In this document: in pieces, positions 56,381 to 64,000 of the stretch | How the letters are laid out: the number at the start of each line of letters is the position of its first letter | How positions within the stretch are numbered: position 1 is the stretch's first letter | NCBI GenBank assembly: GCA_027886185.1 | Contig: WOAB01000606.1 | Coordinates: forward strand, 4,278,001 to 4,342,000 | Direction of reading: 5' to 3' | Source: Rheum nobile | Lineage: Eukaryota; Streptophyta; Magnoliopsida; Caryophyllales; Polygonaceae | Length of the DNA: 64,000 nt | Position numbers and translations under genes: made by a program | Notes under the pieces: model-generated | The model's input: the letters and a program-made list of their open reading frames with translations, nothing else | What the model was told of the DNA's origin: nothing | Database searches by the model: none

Positions 56381-58165
56381 TCACCAGTAGTCACCACATG
56401 AACATTTACCATCTTCAAATCTGTGGAACCTGTTATTATCCCGCACGATTATGGTTCTCCCCACGCACTTGGACATGTATTTGATTGCATTATGACAATC
56501 ACCACAAATTCTCAAATTCTTCATCACGCAAATAGGCCGTTCAGGTGGGAACGTGATGAGTCCAAACGCAATCGCCAGCCTCTCGCTGTGATACCTAATT
56601 GTTTGATTCTTCTCATTCGCATCTACCTGTTGGAGCACAAAGCTAGTATCAACAACATAGCCAGCCTTGTCCATTTCATCCCCTAATTCCTCAAGCTTCT
56701 GATATATCTCCCTTGATTTGGGGTGAGAGCGATCCCCTGCAACAAACTTGTGAACTCTGTTACCGTCTTCAACCCAGCTCAAGCCGGTTTCCTTCTTCAC
56801 TCCTCTGTCCCTCAGCATCTTCCTGGCATTGGCCGCCTCCTCGTATCTTCCTGCAGCCGCATAAGCATTGGAGAGAAGCACGTGAAGGCCTGAACTCACA
56901 GGGCCTAACTTGAAAACCTCGTCTGCAGCATACGCAGCTAGCTCAGTGTTATTATGCAGCCTGCACCCAGTTAAGAAGGCGCACCAAACGGACTCCGTGG
57001 GCTCTATGGGCATGCCCTGGATCACAGACAAGGCGTTTTGCAATTTTCCAGCACGGCCAAGCAAGTCCACTAACGCAGAATAGTGTTGATGTCCTGGCTC
57101 AATCCCATACGTCTTCATAAGATCAAAGTAATACTGACCCTTTTCAACCAGGCCGGCGTGGCTACACGCATATAGCACGCATAAGAAAGTAATGAAGTTC
57201 GGCTTCGTTCCTAGAGCTCCCATTTCAGAGAACAGATCCAATACCCTGTTGGTATGTCCATGTTGAGCGCACGCAATTAGCATTGAGTTCCACATGCCGA
57301 GATTTTTGGTTGTCACCTCATCAAACACCCGATAAGCGCCTTCAACAATACCGCACTTGGAGTAGAGAGATATCAGACTGCTGCCCACGAAGCTGGACGA
57401 ATCATAGCTCATTTTCAAGCACAGTCCATGAATCTGCTTCCCTAATTCCAAATGTGTCGAATTCCCGCAGACATGGATAATGCTGGAGAAGGTGAAATCG
57501 TTAACATCGAGATGTTCATGTAAAGCTCTCTTGAAGAGCCCCAAAGCCTCCTCACTCTCGCCCAACTGAGCATACCCATAAATCATCCCAGTCCAAGACA
57601 CGACATTTCTCTCAGGCATTTGATCGAACACCTTCCTGGCGTCCCCGATCTCGCCGCACTTAGCATACATGTCCACCATCGAGCTACCCACGAACACATC
57701 CACATCGTACCTAGTCTTCAAAGCAAACGCATGAATTGACCTTCCCAAATCGACCCTCGACATGATCCCACAGGCCTTCGTGGCGCTCGGAAAGATATGG
57801 TCATCGGGGCGAATGCCGTCCCCCAACATCCTCCGGAAGAGCTCAAGGGCGAATTCTGGAAGCTCATTCTGGGCAAATGCGGAGATAACGGAGCTCCAAG
57901 TGGTGGCGGATTGGATCGGGGACTCTTCGAAGACACGGCGGGAACACAAGGGTCGTTGGCACTTGGAGTAGAAATTCAAGAGGTGGTGTACAATTAGGGG
58001 AATGGTGGGGAGGCCGGATTTGATGATGTGGGTGTGAAGTTGGAGGCCCTGTGAAAGAGAGCGAGAGCGAGTGAAGGAGAGGAGGAGGTTGCAGATTTGC
58101 CGGTAGTTCTGCTCGAAGCTGAGTCCGTTGAGAGAATTGGATGGAGTCTTGGGGATTTGGAGCAT
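56381..58165 (-). CDS. MEF1: DYW-class pentatricopeptide repeat RNA-editing factor, MEF1-like
   Basis: Intact, intronless 594-codon gene. PLS-type PPR repeats fill about residues 20-410 (for example GLQLHTHIIKSG, SSMVDMYAKCGEI, VVSWTGMIYGYAQLGESEEAL, SSLISLYSKCGIVEGA, ITFLCVLYACSHAGLVEKG). The E/E+ region starts near ESVWCAFLTGCRLHNN. The C-terminal DYW domain carries the deaminase zinc and catalytic signature HSE (about 526-528), CGDC (about 554-557) and ends GKCSCGDYW, the complete C-terminus. Such proteins bind a specific organellar RNA and convert a cytidine to uridine. From memory the protein is collinear throughout with Arabidopsis MEF1 (At5g52630), a mitochondrial editing factor, so an orthologue is likely. 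A mitochondrial targeting peptide is plausible but not obvious in the first 20 residues. It is the only clearly intact host gene in the window. Confidence 0.9.
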   Translation of the reverse strand: MLQIPKTPSNSLNGLSFEQNYRQICNLLLSFTRSRSLSQGLQLHTHIIKSGLPTIPLIVHHLLNFYSKCQRPLCSRRVFEESPIQSATTWSSVISAFAQNELPEFALELFRRMLGDGIRPDDHIFPSATKACGIMSRVDLGRSIHAFALKTRYDVDVFVGSSMVDMYAKCGEIGDARKVFDQMPERNVVSWTGMIYGYAQLGESEEALGLFKRALHEHLDVNDFTFSSIIHVCGNSTHLELGKQIHGLCLKMSYDSSSFVGSSLISLYSKCGIVEGAYRVFDEVTTKNLGMWNSMLIACAQHGHTNRVLDLFSEMGALGTKPNFITFLCVLYACSHAGLVEKGQYYFDLMKTYGIEPGHQHYSALVDLLGRAGKLQNALSVIQGMPIEPTESVWCAFLTGCRLHNNTELAAYAADEVFKLGPVSSGLHVLLSNAYAAAGRYEEAANARKMLRDRGVKKETGLSWVEDGNRVHKFVAGDRSHPKSREIYQKLEELGDEMDKAGYVVDTSFVLQQVDANEKNQTIRYHSERLAIAFGLITFPPERPICVMKNLRICGDCHNAIKYMSKCVGRTIIVRDNNRFHRFEDGKCSCGDYW

Positions 58166-58502
58166 CGGAGTCGCCTGGGGGATTGGGAAGATCTCCTTGT
58201 CCTCAGGCAGGCGTTTGAGCAGCGGCGAATAAAGACGCCATTGGGTGCGTTTGGCCGTCGCCGATTGCGGCGGTTAGGAGCGGATTTTGTGTGGCCGGCG
58301 GCAAATAAAATTAAATTTGGTAGAGGTGATGAAATGGGGATTGTGAAAAAGGAATCGACTTTAACTTTGTGGTTAACTAGTGAGCAAATGTTTTTTTCTT
58401 TTATAATCGATTACGGAGTAATACAGAACTACTATAAATTCGGTGTTTTTTGGTAGTATATTTTGTAATTTATGTCGTGAAATAAAGGTTTTAGACTTTA
58501 AA
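58166..58502. other. 5' flank of the PPR gene
   Basis: About 340 bases between the PPR start and the Helitron. It must hold the PPR 5' UTR and proximal promoter; I see no clear TATA box. The Helitron begins only ~340 bp upstream of the start codon and may have displaced distal promoter sequence. Confidence 0.5.
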
Positions 58503-58739
58503 TCTACCTTAATATATTAAAGTTGTAGGCATGTCTTCACAGAAATTTTAGCCACGTTACTCTTTAATTTTGTGACATCTGACAACCTCTAAATCTCACA
58601 TCTGTCTTATTCCCTAAAAACTGATACACTCCACATTCTCTTTCATACCTCCACCTTCTTTTCAACTGACATACTCTTTCTTCTCCTCTTTCTTCTCCGC
58701 TTTCTCTTTCGTTGAATCTCCCTAATCCACACACACCGA

Positions 58740-58950
58740 AAATCTTCTCCGCTTGCCGATTGGAAAAATCTGGGAACGAAGGTGGGCCGTCGTTTAGGGT
58801 TAATTCAACTGCTTTGGATTGAAGCTTCCAAGGCCTTGAACCTTGCGCCTCTCACGATCAGGTATCTCTCTTGAACTTTTTAGGGTTTATCGAATTTGGC
58901 TATTTGTTTGTCTCCTCCGCTTTCTCTTTCTTTCAATTCTGCTTCAATCA
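58740..58950 (+). repeat. Direct duplication inside the Helitron, copy 1
   Basis: Matches 59087-59290 (GAACGAAGGTGGGCCGTCGT, CGCCTCTCACGAT, GGTATCTCTCTTGAAC, TTTGGCTATTTGTTTGTCTC). The copies are ~345 bp apart and ~85-90% alike by eye. They look like 5' UTR or first-intron sequence of a captured gene. Confidence 0.75.
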
Positions 58951-59086
58951 ATTTGCTGAATCTCCTCCGCTTCAATCTATTTCTTTTCCGCTTTCTCTTT
59001 CGCTGAGGTGCCGCCATTCAGAATCGGAGCTAATCAGAGGCTAATCAAAGAAGAGGAGCAAGAATTGGATCTGATCGGACTGTAAC

Positions 59087-59290
59087 TTGACATGCCGATT
59101 AGAAGAAACTGAGAACGAAGGTGGGCCGTCGTGTACTGATAATTCAACTGCTTTGTCTTCTCGCGATATTCCTGTGTTTACTTGCGCCTCTCACGATGAG
59201 GTATCTCTCTTGAACTTTCTAGGTTTTATCGAATTTGGCTATTTGTTTGTCTCCTCCGCTTTCTCTTTCAATCAATTCGCTTCAATCAAT
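59087..59290 (+). repeat. Direct duplication inside the Helitron, copy 2
   Basis: Second copy of 58740-58950. The open frame 59087-59530 begins in it but shows no family resemblance and is probably not coding. Confidence 0.7.
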
Positions 59291-59742
59291 TTTGCTCCTT
59301 TCTTTTCCCAATTTGTTATCAGTTTACCAAATGAGTTAAAATTCGAGTTTGAGAGTTTGAGAGGTGTCGAGTTTGAGAGGTGTCGCCTTCCTCTGCAGGT
59401 TCGTCTTCTCTTCGCCTTCCTCTTACTGAGTTGTTTTCTGCTTCTGCGAGTTTCTTATCCCGGTTCGTCGAATTTGATTGTGGTAAGTCCCCGATCCACT
59501 CTTCTTATTGGATTTGCCTTTTCATGTTAACTGCGAGGGCGGCGTTTTTCATTCGTTTTCTTTTTTTATTCTGCACTTAACTGATGAAGTAATATCCCTC
59601 TTTATGATTTGCTGGTATTAATAGGTTTTCTGATTGCTGGGTTTTTGTTAAGTTTCTGCATTCATGTTGCTACACAATTTTAACCTTGATTTATGTTCTA
59701 CTAGTGGGAAGGGTTTGAAAGAAATCATAGCTTGGTGGTAGT

Positions 59743-59920
59743 TATCATGGTCAAGAGGGTGGATGAAGCTCTAAAGCTCTTTCAAGCGATGACGATGAAG
59801 AGGGTGGATGAACTAGGCCAGTCGACTTATAATTTAGTGACCGATTGGCTAGCTAAAGGGATAAGCTTTCTCAAGCACACCACGTGTTCGACGAAATGAT
59901 CAAGAGAAGAACATAACTAC
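59743..59920 (+). pseudogene. Possible PPR-like fragment in the Helitron
   Basis: Plus-strand reading gives RVDEALKLFQAMTMKRVDE, then LGQSTYNLVTDWLAKG, and in a shifted frame QAHHVFDEMIKR. These resemble P-class PPR repeat pieces (VDEAL.LF..M). It is short, broken and only weakly supported; a second captured gene fragment is the simplest idea. Confidence 0.35.
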
Positions 59921-59962
59921 TGGCAAGGCTTGACTGACCTTTAAAGTTTGTGTTTTGTTAAG

Positions 59963-61840
59963 GTTGATTTAGACTTGGGTAATTATGAACGGTTCTTGGA
60001 TGTGACTCTGACCAAAGACAACAACATAACTACTGGCAAGATATATAAGGTGCATAAATTTCCCTCTGAATCAAATTTGTCGTGATATTCATTTTTCTCA
60101 TGTAGATTTGACAACCCTTCTATATTTTGATAGTATGTCCTTGATAAAGAAAGGAAAGGTGATTATCTTGGCAAGACTGTTCAGGTGAGGCTTTGCCTTG
60201 GAGTTGTAGGTTGCATCTTCCATGTTGTAGTTAGAAAATATTGTGAGATATACGAGGTCGTGTAATATCTTTCAGGTGGTACCTCATATAACTGATGCTA
60301 TAAAAGAAAAGATTGAGTGTGTTGTCGCTGTTCCTGTGGATGGAAAAGATGGAACTGCAGATGTCTGTGTTATTGAATTGGGAGGGACTGTTGGTAAGTG
60401 ATATCATGCCTTTATTTCTTAAATGATTTTTTCTTCCTATTTAAGTGATCTGAAGTACCCGCTCTCCATTACCTTCTTAGGGGATATCGAATCCATGCCA
60501 TTAATTGAGGCTCTACGTCAATTGTCTTTCATAGTTGGTATGATAAAATGCTATATTCTTCTCTTGGTTCAGCCTCTTTTTAAGTTTAGATTATGAGGAA
60601 TTATTCAGTTTAACTGCAGGGCAAGAAAATTTATGTCTCATTCATGTGAGCCTTATACCTGTTCTTGGTGTTGTCGGAGAGCAGGTAAAAAAAATATTCC
60701 TGCAGTTTTCTTGGTGATTTATGATATTTCTGTTCAAGCTCTCTTTGCCCATGTGGTTGTAATCTTCTATGTCCCATTGTGATATGTCTTATTCTTCTTC
60801 ATAGAAAACAAAGCCTACCCAGCATAGTGTAAGGGAGCTAAGGGCACTGGGTTTGACTCCTAATCTATTGGCATGTCGCTCTGCTCAGGTTAGGCATCTC
60901 TTATTATTTATTATTTGTGGATGTGTACTCGTGTTCCTAGAGATGTTACCCTCTAATGCTAATCAGGAATGATTTTGATAGAAAACTTAAATTCTGTACC
61001 AACGCAGTGTAGCTTTGCTCAAATACATGCCAAGATTTCTGCAAATTTGTTGTCTCTCTAAATGTGTCAATTTACATAAATGTATAACCTTTTTTGCGCA
61101 TTGCAGCCTTTATTAGATAATACGAAGGAGAAACTCTCTCAATTCTGTCATGTGCCGGTAATATGTTGACAGATACTTTCAGAAGTTGTATTCTCAGATA
61201 TTAGCATGCGCCTGAATTCATGTTCTTCATTGCTTTTTCAGGCTGCAAATATTCTGAATATCCATGATGTACCAAATATTTGGCATGTTCCTCTGCTGTT
61301 GAGGGTAGGTTTCTTCAGTTGTTGATCTTGTCTGTTGATCTCCACCATAGTTTATCTTCCTAGATTCCTTTTGTGCTTCTCTAAACTTCTATTTTGTGTT
61401 GCAGAACCAAAATGCGCATAAGGCAATACTCAAACAGCTAAACTTACTTGAGTAAGTACTTTGCTTTGGACGCTTACAATATTGTGGGTTTTCTGCTAAT
61501 TTATGATAGGTGCCCTCCTGTTTATAAGAAAGGACAAGCTTTAATTACTGGATTGCAAATTTCGTCAATTTTAATCAAGTTTCTAATCTTGTGGCCGCTA
61601 ATTGGTTCATGTGTTCTAGTGTTGCTCAAACTCCAGACTTGCAAGAGTGGACTATGCGTGCCGAGACATTTGATAACATCACCGATACAGTGAGTGCCCA
61701 TTCATTTGAATATAGAGCTTTATAGTTTAAAGTGTTTCGTGTCATTCTCAAGTGACGAGTAAAGACTTTTCACGTTTACGCAGGTCAGAATTGCATTGGT
61801 CGGAAAATATGTAGGATTGACCGACTCCTGCCTTTCCGTT
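59963..61840 (+). pseudogene. Captured CTP synthase fragment (ligase domain, 11 exons)
   Basis: CTP synthase makes CTP from UTP, ATP and glutamine. Exons with GT-AG borders: 59963-60049 (VDLDLGNYERFLDVTLTKDN), 60134-60184 (VLDKERKGDYLGKTVQ), 60276-60393 (VVPHITDAIKEKIE...ELGGTVG), 60481-60537 (DIESMPLIEALRQL), 60620-60684 (CLIHVSLIPVLGVVGEQ), 60805-60888 (KTKPTQHSVRELRALGLTP), 61107-61157, 61242-61304 (ANILNIHDVPNIWHVPLLL), 61405-61451, 61620-61689 (TPDLQEWTMRAETFD), 61794-~61840 (VRIALVGKYVGLTDSCLSV). The N-terminal ~60 residues with the P-loop (SGLGKG) and the whole C-terminal glutaminase domain are absent, so no enzyme is possible. The exons are nearly free of stops, which suggests recent capture. 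Confidence 0.9.
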
Positions 61841-62482
61841 ATCCCAACCCTTAAAAACCGTAGTAGTTGAATTATAAACCAACTGCTTTATCCTCAAATA
61901 CTATTTTTGGTGTATTCATGACTACTTTCCATTCCTTTTGTTTACTCTCTATAGGGAGCATTATTTCCTGTTGTTGATGGAGCTATATGATTATTTTACT
62001 TCGAAGGATCTTATTACATCTACTTATGTTTGCCAAGATTGCATTTTACAATGCTAGACTACCCCAAGATCGTTGTCGTGATCTTTTGCTTGGTTTATGA
62101 ATCTTTCATGTTGTGTGTCACTCTACAAGGCTCCTCTTCTTTGATGGAACCGCATAGATCATTTCAGTAGAAGCATTGGAAGAGTATTATATCTTGAGTT
62201 GCAAGGTAGTTCTTCTCATAAAAGTACATTGTTACATAATTTTGCACATGCTTGTATTTATCACTTATGCTTATTTTTCTGTTTTCCTCATGACTGATAG
62301 TTCTATGATAGTCATTACTATATTATTATCTTTATAGTTTAATTTTGTCAATTTAAATTTCTTAGATATTATTTTCGCTGTTAATGAATTGTATATAAAT
62401 TCATTAGTGACTAATTCATTTTCTAATTAAACAAAAACATGTAACTACTAATTCATTTAATAACTAATGAGTTATATTAACT

Positions 62483-62508
62483 CGCGCATGGCGCGGGGGC
62501 TACACTAG
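62483..62508 (+). terminator. Helitron 3' hairpin and CTAG end
   Basis: CGCGC, loop ATG, GCGCG, then GGGGCTACA and CTAG. This is the transposition terminator structure expected at a Helitron 3' end, not a transcription terminator. Confidence 0.85.
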
Positions 62509-63107
62509 TTAGTATTTATTTGTGATGATAAGAATGTTATGCCTGTGAGTTTGTAGTTGTAGCGTATTTTAGTGATTTGGGACGAATGTTTATACAGATA
62601 TATTGTAGTGTATGTTTATGTGTAGTGAAGATAAAAATTCATTTTTTATTTAATTTGTAAATCGAATGTGATTAGCTTTGTTTTAGAATAGTGAAGCAAA
62701 CATAATTATTGTACGTCGTTGTTGGCACAGGACAAGCACAAATGTTAAACTAAATTGTAATATCGTGTGTTGATTTGAAGCAATCATTTTGAAAGTCTAA
62801 ATAAATTGAATGGTGAGAATGATTTTATACGTAATGATATTTTTATTATTTTTTTATTAATTTTGGTGATGTGTGATTTTTTTTTTGGTAATTATAATTT
62901 GTTATCTATGGAGAATTTTGTTTTGGTATTTTTAAGATACTGTAATCTTTTTTTTTTATAGAAATCAATGCTATATTGGTAATTTTGGATGGGTGAACCC
63001 GTTATTTTTTGGGTAATAAGTGGTGTGTCCTTGTGTTTTTTTTTTCATCGACATGTGGGTTTTTTTTATAAGGTAAAAATTAGACCGGAAATAACATAAA
63101 TAACGAT
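62509..63107. other. AT-rich intergenic sequence
   Basis: About 600 bases with several T-runs. Those near 63036-63045 and 63060-63068 could be the poly(A) tail, on the opposite strand, of the LINE-like element that follows. No gene is seen. Confidence 0.5.
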
Positions 63108-64000
63108 TCATCGGTCTATAGCATTGTTGCGGATGAGAACTAAAAGCTCTAGATTATTTCTAAAATCTTCCAAGGGACTTCGTTGGGCCTGCTTCGCAAT
63201 GTAGTCAGCAACAACGTTAGTATTTCGGAAGATGTGACAAATCTGCACTGAAAAAAACAGTTGTAAAACACATTCAATTTGGAAGGTTATCGCATTCAAT
63301 TTGGATGTTGTTAAAACCTAATTCATAGGCTTTGAACAATGCATTCCTGAACGCAATGGTCTCTGTTTTTAGTGGGGTGGATAATCCACATTTTTCACCA
63401 AAGAGGAATAAGGGTTCTCATTTACTATTTCTGAAAATGTAACCATAGCTAGATTCTCCATTGGTTTTAGTGAAGCCATCCGTATTAATTTTTATAATGT
63501 TATCTAGTGGTTTTTTCCATTTTTTCTTTGGTCGTTTTCTATTGTTATTATACTCTTTGTGTTGATTTTTGGTACCTGAATAGTCAGGATTCCATTTCAT
63601 CGTCTGTTGTCAATTATGAATTTGGTTTTTGATATAAATAGGTACATCCTTAATAGGATCTAAGTCATTGTATGTTCTTCCAAAGCTTTGTTGGTTTCTA
63701 TAGAACCAGATTCTCCACCGTGAAATCAGTAGTTCTAAGAATTGTGATTTTCTTGTTTTCTGTCATATTTCCTCAATTAGTTCATTTGTTTTTTTATTTC
63801 CAATGTTAGTTGCTCTTATAATCCCAAGAGTTTGAGGATTAATTTTTTCAATGGTTTTCAAAGTATGGCTACAGAGGAAAAGGATATGATTAATATCTTC
63901 AGTTTGCGCCCTACAGCGAATACAACCTTGAGGGAGTGCTACACCTTTTTCATCTAGTCTTGTTTTTTGTTGGTAGACTATTTTTCGTAATTTTCCAAAG
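63108..64000 (-). pseudogene. LINE-like element 3' end: zf-RVT and RNase H domains
   Basis: Minus-strand reading from the window edge gives FGKLRKIVYQQKTRLDEKGV, then LPQGCIRCRAQTEDINHILFLC, the zf-RVT domain that follows reverse transcriptase in plant L1-like LINEs. After a stop come WRIWFYRNQQSFGRTYNDLD and an RNase H-type start, KKPLDNIIKINTDGFTKTNGESSYG (active-site Asp in NTDG). Its end is HIFRNTNVVADYIAKQAQ (63299-63108). Several stops separate the pieces, so it is a decayed copy. The RT and endonuclease would lie beyond the window. A host gene derived from the same domain pair cannot be fully excluded. Confidence 0.75.

Larger units (their letters stand above)
58503..62508 (+). mobile_element. 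Helitron carrying captured CTP synthase exons
   Basis: Begins TCTACCTTAATATATTAAAG at 58503, preceded by A. It ends with a GC-rich hairpin CGCGC-ATG-GCGCG (62483-62495), then nine bases and CTAG (62505-62508), followed by T. 5'-TC, a subterminal 3' hairpin, CTRR-3' and insertion between A and T are the hallmarks of Helitrons. No RepHel protein is present, so it is non-autonomous. Contents in order: a duplicated ~200-bp block, a PPR-like shred, and eleven CTP synthase exons with introns. Retention of introns means genomic DNA was captured, not a cDNA. Confidence 0.88.

Noticed and set aside
57283..58456. Several ORFs overlapping the PPR gene and its 5' flank on the plus strand
   Set aside because: They are antisense or out-of-frame shadows of a well-supported DYW-PPR gene; the one at 58097-58456 has low-complexity composition and no family.
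1..64000. Integrated pararetrovirus or other viral sequence
   Set aside because: All RT segments belong to gypsy, copia or LINE contexts with matching integrase, LTR or zf-RVT neighbours; no movement protein or coat motif of caulimovirids was seen.

Overview
The window is nuclear DNA of a flowering plant, probably a eudicot. The evidence is plant-type Ty3/gypsy and Ty1/copia retrotransposons primed by initiator tRNA-Met, a plant Helitron, an intronless DYW-type pentatricopeptide (PPR) editing-factor gene closely resembling Arabidopsis MEF1, and intron-split fragments of a MATE transporter gene and of a CTP synthase gene. About 85% of the window is transposon sequence in nested layers. Most boundaries could be fixed to the base from TG...CA termini, target-site duplications (TSDs), primer-binding sites (PBS) and polypurine tracts.

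Left block (1-15623). A copia element (copia-L, 12247-15623, 5' part outside the window) was hit by a Tekay-like gypsy element (T1; its 3' end and 3' LTR are visible at 1-1799 and 11541-12246). T1's LTR was then hit by a minus-strand Tekay-like element (T2, 1800-11540, TSD GTGGA).

Middle block (15624-55640). A minus-strand MATE transporter gene is cut in two. Its last exons are at about 15997-16285 and its middle exons at 55115-55610. A copia element (copia-R, 16286-55114) separates them. Copia-R contains a complete CRM-type (centromeric retrotransposon) chromovirus on the minus strand (20519-50668, TSD TAATG). The CRM element contains three further insertions: a full Tekay-like element T3 (21844-34993, TSD GCCTT), a solo LTR (37651-39026, TSD ATGAC) and a gag-only Tekay-like element T4 (40594-49267). 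T3's 3' LTR carries a rearranged LTR-palindrome insertion (22267-24554, TSD TTAGT). Copia-R's 3' LTR carries a Mutator-like element (53276-54722) filled with oppositely oriented minisatellite arrays.

Right block (55640-64000). This is the only gene-like part: an intact 594-codon DYW-PPR gene (56381-58165, minus), a 4.0 kb Helitron (58503-62508) that captured eleven exons of the CTP synthase ligase domain, an AT-rich spacer, and the 3' end of a LINE-like element (zf-RVT plus RNase H, minus strand, running off the window).

The most unusual features are these. T3 has a 308-codon ORF between PBS and gag with an N-myristoylation-type start; the same start survives in T2 and T4. All four Tekay-like LTRs share a block that reads as a GC-AG splice donor and can also fold as a hairpin, and they carry further short hairpins whose sequences differ between families. 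A U3-R-U5-PBS / inverted U5 / R-U5 structure looks like an integrated aberrant reverse-transcription product. The Mutator-like element holds inverted 'CTTGCACTTTAT' arrays. GC-rich 'GGCGACCGCCG / GGCGCCCGCCG' motif clusters recur in LTRs of unrelated families. No alignments or database searches were run. Family names come from motifs and architecture, and all ages are relative, from nesting and visual LTR similarity.
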